Source: CBDEGU01 sp965238045 (GTDB taxonomy: Bacteria > Acidobacteriota > Terriglobia > Bryobacterales > UBA6623). From it: a DNA stretch of 64,000 nucleotides. The notes under the pieces were generated by a model. The model did no database searches. It saw only the letters and a list, made by a program, of their open reading frames with translations, and was not told where the DNA came from. Made by a program: the position numbers and the translations under genes. The number at the start of each line of letters is the position of its first letter. Within the stretch, counting starts at the first letter, position 1. This document shows, one piece after another, positions 54,178 to 63,214 of the stretch. Location of the stretch: positions 62,001-126,000 of the forward strand of contig CBDEGU010000010.1 in NCBI GenBank assembly GCA_965238045.1, written 5' to 3'.

Positions 54178-55179
54178 CTAGTCCACCGACAACTGCTTCA
54201 GCTCGACGCCAGCTTCCCGCAGCAGGTTGTGCGCAACGTCATTGAGCGGATAGTCGAGATCGTAGACCACTTCGCGTATACCAGCGTTGATGATCATTTT
54301 GGTGCAGATCAAGCAGGGTGAGAATGTGGAGTAGAGGCTAGAATCCTTCAGCGCGATCCCATGATAGGAGGCCTGCACGATGGCGTTCTCCTCGGCGTGC
54401 GAGCAGAGGCATTCGCCCAACTGCGTTCCGCTCGTTGCCAGCGAATTACAGCGCGGACAGCCGCCTTCGTTGCAGTTCTTGACGCCGCGCGGCGTGCCGT
54501 TGTAGCCCGTCGAAACAATGCGCCGGTCCTTGACGATCACGGCGGCGACCTTGCGTTTCATGCAGTTGCTGCGCAGGGCCACCATGCGCGCAATCTGCAT
54601 GAAATACTCGTCCCAGCCGGGACGGCCCACGGCCATGAGCCATTCGGCGACGGTCGCATCCATCTTGGCGGTCAGTTCGCCGATCGATGCGTCGTTGACG
54701 ATCGCAACATCGGCTTCGGCATGACAGGCCCGGAGCTGCTGGTGAGCCGGGTCGCCGCTTTCCATCTCCCGTGTCTCTTGTTCGATGAATTCTTGCTCGG
54801 ACGCCGGCAAGCGTTCGCCTCCGCGGTCGCGCACACGCTGGTAGCGAATCTTGACCGGAGCGTCCAAATGCAGGAGACGGAAATCACCGGCGGCACGCAG
54901 CACCTCGATTTCCCGGGGATTGCGAATCGAGTCGATGACGAAATTTCGGTCGGCCCGCAGCTTGCGCTTCACCCGATCGGCTAGTACCGACGGTCCGAAT
55001 TGGGCGCGAAGGTCATTGCCCATCGCGATGAGATTCTCCCTCGTCGCGGGCGTTTCACGGCGGGCCAGCTCGGCGCGAATCTCGTCCGAGAGCGAGTAGA
55101 AGTCAAAACCCTTGGTCTGGAGGTGATCGGCGGCAACGGTTTTCCCGGCGCCGTTCGTACCCGTTAAGCCAATAATCAT
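54178..55179 (-). CDS. P-loop kinase-like domain fused to dCMP deaminase
   Basis: The 333-residue protein has an N-terminal nucleotide/dephospho-CoA-kinase-like P-loop domain (MIIGLTGTNGAGKTVAADHL, with a NFVIDSIRNPREIEVLR segment). A C-terminal zinc-dependent deoxycytidylate deaminase follows (about 190-333). The zinc site is CSHAEENAIVQASY plus TFSPCLICTKM. A Cys-rich insert (CNEGGCPRCN) may hold a second zinc, as in dCMP deaminases. The domain order matches yeast Dcd1 and the phage-defence deaminases AvcD/DcdV. The neighbours are not defence genes and the size is nearer Dcd1, so a dUMP-supplying role is the default reading. Confidence 0.9.
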   Translation of the reverse strand: MIIGLTGTNGAGKTVAADHLQTKGFDFYSLSDEIRAELARRETPATRENLIAMGNDLRAQFGPSVLADRVKRKLRADRNFVIDSIRNPREIEVLRAAGDFRLLHLDAPVKIRYQRVRDRGGERLPASEQEFIEQETREMESGDPAHQQLRACHAEADVAIVNDASIGELTAKMDATVAEWLMAVGRPGWDEYFMQIARMVALRSNCMKRKVAAVIVKDRRIVSTGYNGTPRGVKNCNEGGCPRCNSLATSGTQLGECLCSHAEENAIVQASYHGIALKDSSLYSTFSPCLICTKMIINAGIREVVYDLDYPLNDVAHNLLREAGVELKQLSVD

Positions 55180-55599
55180 GGGGCAAAAGGAGTGTTTCGA
55201 TAACTACGATAGCAAGTCAGCCTTGGGGCAAGCCCCCGGGGCGAGTCCCTGGTCGAGTCGCTCTTGGGAAGGGCGCACCCTCCGGGCGACGGCGAACCCG
55301 GCGCGGTTGCAAGCCAGAAGGTGGCAGCTGAAGCCCGTGAGAGGACGCGCGAATGCGTCACAACCCAATACTTCCGGCGGCCGCCGGCGCGCCGGGTTGG
55401 CTTCAGGGGAAGGAGACAATGGAAAACACGTGGTTTGCTTTGCCACGGCCTCCCGGCTCATGCTAGTCTGTATCTTCCGGTCGGCTATCAGGGTGAGGAC
55501 ATTCAGGGGTTCTCTCAATATGAGCCAGGCCGATATTCCACAGTCTACAGCGACAGTTCGCGGCGGCGGTTTGCAGCGGCGGCACGATAACTCACCAGC
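55180..55599. other. 420-base divergent intergenic region before the pyrophosphatase
   Basis: No conserved coding frame is visible. It holds a GGGGC-AA-GCCCC hairpin at 55225-55236. A 15-codon mini-frame (ATG 55419, stop 55464-55466) follows AAGGAG by only three bases. A weak TTGCCA / TAGTCT pair near 55439-55468 could be a promoter. None of these is convincing enough to call separately. Confidence 0.4.
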
Positions 55600-57654
55600 A
55601 TGAATCATCTCGTGGCATGGACCCCCTATGTGGGGCTACTCGGTTTAGCATGTTCCCTCCTCTTGTTTCTGGCGGTATCACGCCGTCCTTCCGGCAACGA
55701 GCGTATGCGCGAAATTGCCGATGCGATTCACGAAGGCGCGATGGCGTTTCTGAACCGCGAGTACCGTATTCTGGCGCTGTTCGTACTTGTGGTCGCGGGC
55801 CTGCTCGCTTGGCAGCTCAACGTGCAAACCATGATCTGCTTCATGATTGGAGCCGCGTTGTCGGTCATCGCCGGATTTGTCGGCATGAAGGCGGCGACGA
55901 GAGCGAATGTCCGCACCAGTGAAGCCGCCCGCACCGAAGGCACGGCCAGCGCCTTGATGGTGGCGTTCGGTGGCGGATCGGTCATGGGGCTGACGGTCGC
56001 CGGTTTGGGCCTTCTCGGGGTCGGCATCCTCACTCATATATTCGGAGGCGCTGGAGAGTCGGTTTACATCAACGGCTTTGCCATGGGCGCAAGCTCGATC
56101 GCTTTGTTCGCGCGCGTCGGGGGCGGCATCTATACAAAGGCCGCCGATGTGGGCAGCGACTTGGTGGGCAAGGTCGAAGCCGGCATCCCGGAAGACGATC
56201 CACGCAATCCGGGCGTGATCGCCGATAACGTGGGCGACAACGTGGGCGACGTAGCAGGGATGGGAGCCGACATCTTTGAGTCCTACGTCGGATCGATGAT
56301 CGCTACGATTGCGATCGCCGCGACTCTGCAGTCGGACGGTTTGCGCATGCTCGCCGGCAGCGGCGGGCCGGAACAGGTCAAAGCCGGGTTGATGGCGTTT
56401 CCTCTGGCGCTTTCCGCCGCGGGCCTGATCGCCTCGCTGCTTGGAATCGGCTCGATGCAAGCATTCAAGATCATGGGACCCGCCGCGGCGCTGCGCTATT
56501 CCGCTTGGCTGGCCGCACTCTTGTTCTTGGGCACCGGCTACGGCGTGGTTTTGATACTGGGACTGAATCCTAACATCTTCTGGGCGGTCCTGGCGGGCAC
56601 GATCGGCGGTGTCGCCATTGGATTCATTACCGAATACTACACCTCGATGAATCCGGTGCGGGTCATCGCCGAAGCTTCGCGCTCGGGAACGGCTCCGAAC
56701 ATCATTTACGGCCTCGCGGTCGGTTTTCAGAGTTGCGCGCTGCCCGTTCTCATGATCTGTCTGGCGATCTACGTGGCGCACGCCGCGGCGGGGCTCTACG
56801 GCATTGGTATCGCGGCGGTCGGCATGCTGGCGACGGTTGGCATCACGATGAGCGTCGATGCCTACGGGCCGATCGCGGACAACGCCGGCGGCATTTCCGA
56901 GATGGCCGGCCTGGGACCGGAGGTCCGCAAGATCACCGATGAACTAGACTCTCTGGGCAACACCACGGCGGCGATGGGCAAGGGATTCGCCATCGGCTCG
57001 GCGGCGCTGGCGGCGCTGGCGCTGTTCTCGGCTTACACGCAGGCCGTGGACGCGGCGCGCGCGGCGCGCCATCTCGATCCGATCATCATTCAGCTCACCG
57101 ACCCCCGGGTCGTCATCGGACTCCTGCTGGGGGGCATCCTGCCCTTTTTGATGGCCGCCATGACGATGACCAGCGTCGGTCGCGCCGCCAGCCTGATGGT
57201 GGAAGAGATTCGCCGCCAGTTCCGTGAAACCAAAGGTCTGCTGGCCGGTGAGCCCGGCGTGAAGCCCGACGCGGCCCGCTGTGTGGACATCGCCACGACG
57301 GCGGCCCTCAAGGAGATGGTCCTGCCGGGGCTGGTCACGATCAGCGCTCCGGTGGCGGTCGGTTATATTCTCGGCCCAGAGGCGCTGGGCGGTATGCTAG
57401 CTGGAGCCACGGTGACGGGCGTGCTGCTGGCGCTCTTCATGGCGAACGCCGGAGGCGCCTGGGATAACGCCAAGAAACTCATTGAAAAAGGGGATCTCGA
57501 AGGCGAAGCAAAAGGTGGCGACGCGCACAAGGCGGCCGTCGTAGGCGACACGATCGGTGATCCATTCAAGGATACTTCGGGACCGTCGATGAATATCCTC
57601 ATTAAGCTGATGTCGATCGTCGCGCTCGTGATTGCGCCACTGGTTGCGAGCTAG
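55600..57654 (+). CDS. hppA: Membrane-bound ion-pumping pyrophosphatase, K+-dependent type
   Basis: HppA couples hydrolysis of pyrophosphate to pumping of H+ or Na+ across the inner membrane. The 684-residue protein has about 16 transmembrane helices. The substrate site is complete: DVGSDLVGKVEAGIPEDDPRNPGVIADNVGDNVGDVAG, plus GDTIGDPFKDTSGPS near the C-terminus. At the subfamily-deciding position the sequence reads SLGNTTAAMGKGFAIGS, with Ala where K+-independent enzymes have Lys, so K+ dependence is expected. Whether H+ or Na+ is pumped cannot be settled by eye. It is monocistronic. Confidence 0.95.
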   Translation: MNHLVAWTPYVGLLGLACSLLLFLAVSRRPSGNERMREIADAIHEGAMAFLNREYRILALFVLVVAGLLAWQLNVQTMICFMIGAALSVIAGFVGMKAATRANVRTSEAARTEGTASALMVAFGGGSVMGLTVAGLGLLGVGILTHIFGGAGESVYINGFAMGASSIALFARVGGGIYTKAADVGSDLVGKVEAGIPEDDPRNPGVIADNVGDNVGDVAGMGADIFESYVGSMIATIAIAATLQSDGLRMLAGSGGPEQVKAGLMAFPLALSAAGLIASLLGIGSMQAFKIMGPAAALRYSAWLAALLFLGTGYGVVLILGLNPNIFWAVLAGTIGGVAIGFITEYYTSMNPVRVIAEASRSGTAPNIIYGLAVGFQSCALPVLMICLAIYVAHAAAGLYGIGIAAVGMLATVGITMSVDAYGPIADNAGGISEMAGLGPEVRKITDELDSLGNTTAAMGKGFAIGSAALAALALFSAYTQAVDAARAARHLDPIIIQLTDPRVVIGLLLGGILPFLMAAMTMTSVGRAASLMVEEIRRQFRETKGLLAGEPGVKPDAARCVDIATTAALKEMVLPGLVTISAPVAVGYILGPEALGGMLAGATVTGVLLALFMANAGGAWDNAKKLIEKGDLEGEAKGGDAHKAAVVGDTIGDPFKDTSGPSMNILIKLMSIVALVIAPLVAS

Positions 57655-58167
57655 AGTGGGGAAGATCTCGTCGCAAATAGGCGGCGGCCGGCCCGCGAGT
57701 AGCGCTTCCAGGCCGCTGTCACCCACGCTGGGCGAATGGCCGCTCTTCTTTTCTCCGCCCGTCCTCTGGCGGGCGCCTGGCCTTTTCCGCCCCTGGGCGG
57801 ATTGGTGCATCTGGGTTCGGTAATGGTACCTTGGTGGTAAGTTAGGCATATGACCTTTCCCAGAGTGCGCTGCCGCGGACCATTGAGATCACGAAGGGGA
57901 TTGCCGTCCGGCCGCGCATGGATTTCGCGGCTGGCCGATCGCGGGATGGTTCCTGTCTCGGCGTGGTGTAGGTTTTAGGATTTTAGGAAAGTGTGTATTT
58001 TCAAGTTCATGACTCTCCTTGAGATCTGGAGCGGATTTGAGCTTTCCGGTGCGAACCCGTGCCTGCTTCTTTTACGAGAGGATAAGTCGAATCGACGATC
58101 TGACTTAGGTAATTCCCCGATTCCCTAACCTGACCTTTACGTAGCACTATGAGCCTTGGACAATGAA
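57655..58167. other. 513-base gene-free stretch with two hairpins
   Basis: Two GC hairpins follow the pyrophosphatase gene: CGCCCG/CGGGCG (57756-57775, 8-base loop) and CCGCCC-CT-GGGCGG (57787-57800). Neither has a T run after it, so termination by them alone is uncertain. The rest, to the start of the next gene, has lower GC than the surroundings and no recognised frame. It probably holds that gene's promoter. Confidence 0.5.
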
Positions 58168-60837
58168 ATGAACGCACGAAAACTCACTCGTTCCCTCCCC
58201 CGTGGGTTGATCGTTCTATTTTCAGCCTGCCTCATTGCTGGCATGACGGCCTCGGTCGCGCGCGCGGCATCCACTCTCCTGTCTAACGGCCACCCCGTTC
58301 ACGTAAAACTTCCATTGGGCGACCCGGTGGAAGACGAGGAAGGTCTGTTCATTGTGCACGGCAATGACGGGTATTCGGTTTTCGTACCGCCGGGGGCGAC
58401 AGAACTTCGAATCGACTTTCAGACTACGCCGGGCACGGTGGTGGAGTTGCTGGTCCAACCCGACGTGGACGTGGGCACAGCCATTCTTTTCCAGGATCGC
58501 GCTAAGTTCCGCGCCACCCCCAGCGGGAGCGGCTTGGCGACCATTATCATCCGATCGGACTCGGGGTTGATCAGACTGAAGTCCGCGATCTATTTCATCG
58601 GGTTTGTTCTGGATACAACGGACGCCACCGAGGAAGAACCATTTGTTAGTCCAGAAGGTGAGCTCACTGCGACCGTGAACGGGCCGGTGATCGCCTCGGA
58701 AGTCAAGGTCCAGGAGTCACGTTTTAACGAGGGGCTCGATGGCTGGACGCGCAACGACACGGCCAGCGCGATACCGGGAACCAACGTCGGCGATCCCGCT
58801 ACCACCCTTACCTATCAGTCTGACGGAGGCAATCCCGGCGGCTTCGCGCGCATTCGGCACACGAAATTTTTCGGCCCCAACGAATGGTTCCTGGCTCCAC
58901 CAAAATTTCTGATCAACCTGTACGCGCTCAACGGCGGCCGGTTTCAGTTTGACATCAGCCGGCCCAGCGGCGATCATGCCCAGAATTTCAATGTCCAGAT
59001 GCACGTCTTCAACGACGACGCGCGTTATACGTGGATCGGCCGGCCGCCTCCCATCCCTCAGGATGGCTGGGAGACGTTCTCTGTGACCATCGCCCCGCAG
59101 TTCTGGCGACACAGCGCGGGCGACGGAACGTTTGAGGAGGTCTTTTCCAGTCCGACACGCATCGAAGTGCGGGCCAATTACGTTGTGGCTACCGGCTCGA
59201 CGGGTCTGGACAACTTCAGAATTCTTTCACGCGGAGGCGCGCCGCCGATCAAGGTCCTGCCGCTGATTACGAGCTTTGCCGGCGGCACCGACGGGTGGAC
59301 GGGCAATGACTCCATCCCTGGAAATAACCCCCTGGCAAGCAAGGGCGACGAGGATTCCCAATTTGTATGGGCGGCTTTCGAGGGCAACCCCGGCGGCTAC
59401 ATCCGCGTCGCCGAGAGCGGCGGGGAGGCGCCCGACGCGTTTGTCGCGTCGTGGGATTTCAATGGCGACATGACGGATTTGCTCGATCCGCGTTTCGAGT
59501 TCGACTACCTGCACCGATCCGAGTCTGGGGCTTCAAGTCCGGTGGAGATACGTCTAGTCGGGAGAGACTCGATTTTTACGTGAACCGGAGTTGTTCCCGG
59601 CGATGTTTGGGCCCATCAGATCGCGCCTCTCACGGCCGAGTCCTGGACCAGAACGACCGGAGAAGATTCGTTCGAGGATGTTCTTGCCGACGTAGTCAGC
59701 GTGGAGGTTTCCGCTGACCAAGCCGGCGGACCCGAAGCAAATTGCATGGACAACTTCGCGCTGCTCACTTCGGACTCGCCATTGATTCCGCAGGTGATTA
59801 CCGCCCTGCCGGAAGCGCTTACCTTCCCGGGCGTAGCGACCGGGGCCAACCCAGGCGCCCAGGTCCTGCGAGTATCATCGAGCGGCGGTTCGCTGCATTG
59901 GACCGGATCGGTAAGCGGCGAACTGGCCGGGCGCGTCAGCCTGTCTCAGACCTCGGGCGACACGCCCTCGACCCTGTCGATTAGCGTTGACAGCCAGGGA
60001 TTGGCCAGCGGCGAGTACAGCGCTCTGCTGACGCTGACGCCTACCGGAACGAACATTGCTCCCGCAGTCGTAACCCTGCAACTGGCGCTCGGGGCGGCGC
60101 CGTTCCCGACGCCCATCATCAACGAGGATGGCGTCGTCAGCGCGGCGAATTTCGAGCTGCTTCTCTCGCCCGGCGCGCTGGGTTCCATTTTCGGTTTTTT
60201 CCTCGCCAACACCGAACCCGGTCTTGCGGCGGAGTACGGCGGGCGTACGGGCGATCGCTTGCCTGCCAACCTCAATGGAGCGAAGGTACTGATTTACGAC
60301 CTCTTCGGCAGTCTGGTCGGAGAAGCCCCGCTGCTCTACGCCGGCAAGTCCCAGATTAACTTCCAGGTGCCGTTCGAGGCCTTTGGACTGTCCGGAATAC
60401 GTATTGTCGTGGAGGCAAATGGCATACCAAGCAATCCAGTGACCGTCACCCTCATGCCGGCGTCACCGGCAATGTTCACCTTCGACGGAACACACGCCAT
60501 CGCCGCGAATCAGAGCGGCGGCATCAACTCGAGTTCGAGCCCCGCCGCCGCCGAGGCCTTGCTGACTGTCTACTTGAGCGGACAGGGAGTGGTGGCACCC
60601 GCCTGGCGTTCCGGCCGCGCGGCGACGTCGTTTCCGCTCATTCGGGCTCCCGGCGACACGACGGTGACCATAGGCGGCGTCCGGACGGTAATCCAATTCC
60701 TTGGTCTCGCGCCGGGAATGGTCGGAGTCGCCCAGCTCAACATCTTCGTCGGCGTGGGTACGCCCAGCGGCGAGCAAGAGATCATCATCACGATCAGCGG
60801 CGTGCCGTCGATTCCGGCGACGGTCTCGATCCAATAG
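58168..60837 (+). pseudogene. Secreted protein with Solibacter-type C-terminal domain, in-frame TGA
   Basis: One frame of about 890 codons broken by a TGA at 59581-59583. It starts with a signal peptide (GLIVLFSACLIAGMTASVARA). Two laminin-IV-like beta domains follow (each with DGWT, GNPGG and LDNF or MDNF marks), then a BACON/Ig-like segment. It ends with the TIGR03437-type domain (SAANFELLLSPGALGSIFG, LPANLNGAKVLI, INFQVPFEA, YLSGQGVV, AQLNIFVG). Reading through the TGA gives DSIFT-x-TGVVPGDVWAHQIAPL in the same frame and completes the second laminin-like domain, so this is one gene with a single-codon break. The terminal domain is characteristic of Solibacter relatives and may serve secretion or anchoring. 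Confidence 0.88.
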
Positions 60838-60943
60838 CCAAGATTTGGTTTCGTAAACAGGCCCGCGGCGACCTATTTTCGGTTTTGGCATGGTAGCCTG
60901 AAGCGCAACCGCTGCGCCTCGTTGTCTCGCGGTCAAGCCCACG

Positions 60944-61579
60944 ATGCGAATCCAATTCTCACGATTCATTGGCCCCATTCTGCTGCTCTGGGCGCTCCCT
61001 CTCGCCTGGGCGGACTCGTGGCCGGGGCCGCGCGTCGTAAACGTCTTCAGCGGCAACGGCCAGTATTTCGTGCGCATTCTTCCAGGCGAGAGTGTAGGCG
61101 ATACCTTCGGATTCGCCGGCGCCGCCAAGGGGCACTATGCCCGGGCCGAGTTCTACGCCAGGCAGCCGGACCGCTCTTATCAGCTCGTAGCCGATGTCTC
61201 GCTCAAGAATCCGGTCGCGCCGATCGACGTCATCGTAAGCAATCAAGGTGATTTGCTGACCTTCGACAATTGGCACAACCTCGGCTACGGAAAGGTAGTT
61301 GCGATCTATGACCGCAAAGGGATGAATGTGGCCGCCTACGAACTCGAAGCGCTCTACGACGAGACGAAAATCAAGAAGATACCGAGGTCCGTCTCCTCGC
61401 GATGGTGGCGCTGCTCTCCCCACGGGTTCTCAAATCCTGAGGGGCAGGCGAAAGTCTATGTGACCGAGCGCCTGGGAGGCACTTTCGTCTTTGATTTGAA
61501 AACTGGTAAGTTCGAGTACAACCCTGGGAAGGCCACCTGCGGGGAAGTCGGCGGGCCGCTGTCGTACACGTCGTTCTGA
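60944..61579 (+). CDS. Uncharacterised secreted protein
   Basis: A 211-residue protein with a clear signal peptide (FIGPILLLWALPLAWA). The mature part contains VVNVFSGNGQYFVRILPGES, PIDVIVSNQGDLLTFDNWHNLGYGKVVAIYD and a C-terminal FDLKTGKFEYNP. I recognise this pattern from secreted proteins of Acidobacteriota and Planctomycetota but know no function. Two late Cys (RCSPHGF and ATCGEV) could pair. The ATG start is the only sensible one. It stands between the TIGR03437-type gene and an MFS gene on the same strand. Confidence 0.78.
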   Translation: MRIQFSRFIGPILLLWALPLAWADSWPGPRVVNVFSGNGQYFVRILPGESVGDTFGFAGAAKGHYARAEFYARQPDRSYQLVADVSLKNPVAPIDVIVSNQGDLLTFDNWHNLGYGKVVAIYDRKGMNVAAYELEALYDETKIKKIPRSVSSRWWRCSPHGFSNPEGQAKVYVTERLGGTFVFDLKTGKFEYNPGKATCGEVGGPLSYTSF

Positions 61580-61702
61580 GCCGCCCGACAATAATCAGTT
61601 CGCCTGCTGCCGCAACCAGATCACACCGCTTGCGCCCTTAAGCCTCATTCACAACAGGCTGGTAACAATAATTTCACCCCCATAAGATCAACAATCCCTC
61701 GG

Positions 61703-63031
61703 ATGCACTCCAAACACCCACCGGCCCAAACCCGCCTGACTCCAACGCATTTCGGCGTCACCGCGTTGATGTTCACCCTCAGCGTGATGAGCTATTTCGA
61801 CCGCACGATCATGTCGATCGCCGGGCCAAACATCATCAAGGAGTTCCAGCTTTCTGAAACGCAAATGGGCCTCGTCTACTCCGCTTTCATACTCGGCTAT
61901 TCGCTGATGATGATCCCCGGAGGCCGCTGGGCCGACCGCTTCGGGCTCCGCCGCGTCCTCACCGGCATGGCTCTCGGCTCGGCGCTCTTTACCGCTCTGA
62001 CCGCGCTGTCTGGCTGGATAGCCCTCGCGACTCTGATGGGAATCGTTCTCGTCTTCGTAGTGATTCGCATCTGTTTCGGCTTCGTGACCGCGCCTCTTTA
62101 TCCCGCCTGTGGCCGCATGAACGTCGCCTGGATGCCGCTCATGCACCGAGCGCGCGTTCTCTCGATCGTCATATGCGGCGCCGGATTTGGCGGCGCCGTC
62201 TCCCCCGTTCTCTTCACATGGATGATCGCCTCGTTCGGCTGGCGCTGGTCTTTTGTGCTCGCCTCGCTCGCCACGGTCGTCGTCGGCGCGATCTGGTTTT
62301 TCTATGTGCGGGACGATCCTTCTCAGCATCCCCAACTCGCCGCGGCTGCCAGCTGCGACACCCCGCCGCTCGCCCCGGTCCCGGCGTCGCAACCGGTTCG
62401 CTGGGGTCTGCTGCTCCGAGACCATAACCTCATCGCTCTTACCGCCGGATACTTCGCGCTCGGCTATTTCGAGTACATCTTCTTCTACTGGATCTTCTAC
62501 TACCTCGGTGAGATTCGCGGCCTCGGAGCCGAGGAAAGCGCCGTCTACTCCACGGGGCTCTTTCTCACCTTCACGATCATGATGGCCCTCGGCGGATGGC
62601 TCTGCGACCACTTCGCCGCGCGCTTTGGCCGCTCACGGGGACTGCGCCGGGTCGCCATGACCGGCCTCGCCGCCAGCGCCCTGCTGATGTACGCTGGAGC
62701 CGGCTCGACCGCCACGCTGCCGGCCGTGACGTTGATGTCTCTCGCCTTCGGCTGCTCGGCCATCGCCGATGTCGCTTTCTGGACTGCCACGATCGACATT
62801 GCCGGCAAGCAAGCCGGCGCGGCCTGCGGCGTTCTGAACATGGGCGGTAATGTCGGCGGGCTCTTGGCCCCGACCCTGACGCCCATCATCGCCAGCTATT
62901 TCGGCTGGACTTGGGGGCTCTACTTCGGAAGCGTTATGGCTCTGGCGGCTCTGGCCGTCTGGCTGTTCATTGACACCTCTAGCCCGATCACGCCCGCCCG
63001 CCGTGAAGCGGCGGAATCGAGCGGCCCCTAG
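61703..63031 (+). CDS. MFS transporter, ACS family
   Basis: A 442-residue, 12-helix carrier with SVMSYFDRTIMSIAGPNIIKEF in helix 1, GGRWADRFGLRRVLTG after helix 2 and FGFVTAPLYPACGRMNVAWMP in helix 4, the pattern of glucarate, hexuronate and related organic anion carriers. The central loop is about 40 residues and Ala/Pro-rich. It differs clearly in sequence from the MFS carrier at 32740-33993. The substrate is unknown. It ends before a strong hairpin that separates it from the convergent PQQ dehydrogenase gene. Confidence 0.91.
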   Translation: MHSKHPPAQTRLTPTHFGVTALMFTLSVMSYFDRTIMSIAGPNIIKEFQLSETQMGLVYSAFILGYSLMMIPGGRWADRFGLRRVLTGMALGSALFTALTALSGWIALATLMGIVLVFVVIRICFGFVTAPLYPACGRMNVAWMPLMHRARVLSIVICGAGFGGAVSPVLFTWMIASFGWRWSFVLASLATVVVGAIWFFYVRDDPSQHPQLAAAASCDTPPLAPVPASQPVRWGLLLRDHNLIALTAGYFALGYFEYIFFYWIFYYLGEIRGLGAEESAVYSTGLFLTFTIMMALGGWLCDHFAARFGRSRGLRRVAMTGLAASALLMYAGAGSTATLPAVTLMSLAFGCSAIADVAFWTATIDIAGKQAGAACGVLNMGGNVGGLLAPTLTPIIASYFGWTWGLYFGSVMALAALAVWLFIDTSSPITPARREAAESSGP

Positions 63032-63090
63032 ACAACCTGGAGTGACCTCTCCCACCGCGAGACTCTCGGGTTGCAGTTTCGAGCGGAAGG

Positions 63091-63132
63091 ACGATGCACA
63101 GAGCCGGCGCGCTCGCTGCCGGCTCGCATCGT
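63091..63132. terminator. Strong 15-bp stem between convergent genes
   Basis: ACGATGC (63091-63097) and GAGCCGGC (63101-63108) pair exactly with GCCGGCTC (63118-63125) and GCATCGT (63126-63132), with a 3-base bulge and a 9-base loop. It lies between two convergent genes, so it could block transcription from both sides. There is no long T run, so it may act with Rho or as an RNA-end protector. Confidence 0.6.
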
Positions 63133-63133
63133 C

Positions 63134-63187
63134 GTTTACTGAGCGGTGTTTACTGAGCGGGGTTTACAGGCCGGGGTTTACCGAGCT
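63134..63187. repeat. 14-bp tandem repeat, about 3.8 copies
   Basis: Units start at 63134, 63148, 63162 and 63176: GTTTACTGAGCGGT, GTTTACTGAGCGGG, GTTTACAGGCCGGG and a partial GTTTACCGAGC. The period is exactly 14 bases and GTTTAC is unchanged in all four. The array begins directly after the hairpin and is non-coding. Confidence 0.85.
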
Positions 63188-63214
63188 TCGATGTCTTGGG
63201 AAGATCCGCCTTTC

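Noticed and set aside
54178..55179. Phage-defence island around the deaminase fusion
   Set aside because: Neighbours are a pyrophosphatase and a sugar dehydrogenase. No other defence gene or toxin-antitoxin pair is visible.
55419..55466. 15-codon leader peptide upstream of the pyrophosphatase
   Set aside because: The ribosome-binding site is only three bases from the ATG, the frame is very short, and no attenuator hairpin follows it.
63134..63187. Possible short CRISPR array
   Set aside because: The 14-bp units are directly tandem with no spacers, and no cas genes are present.
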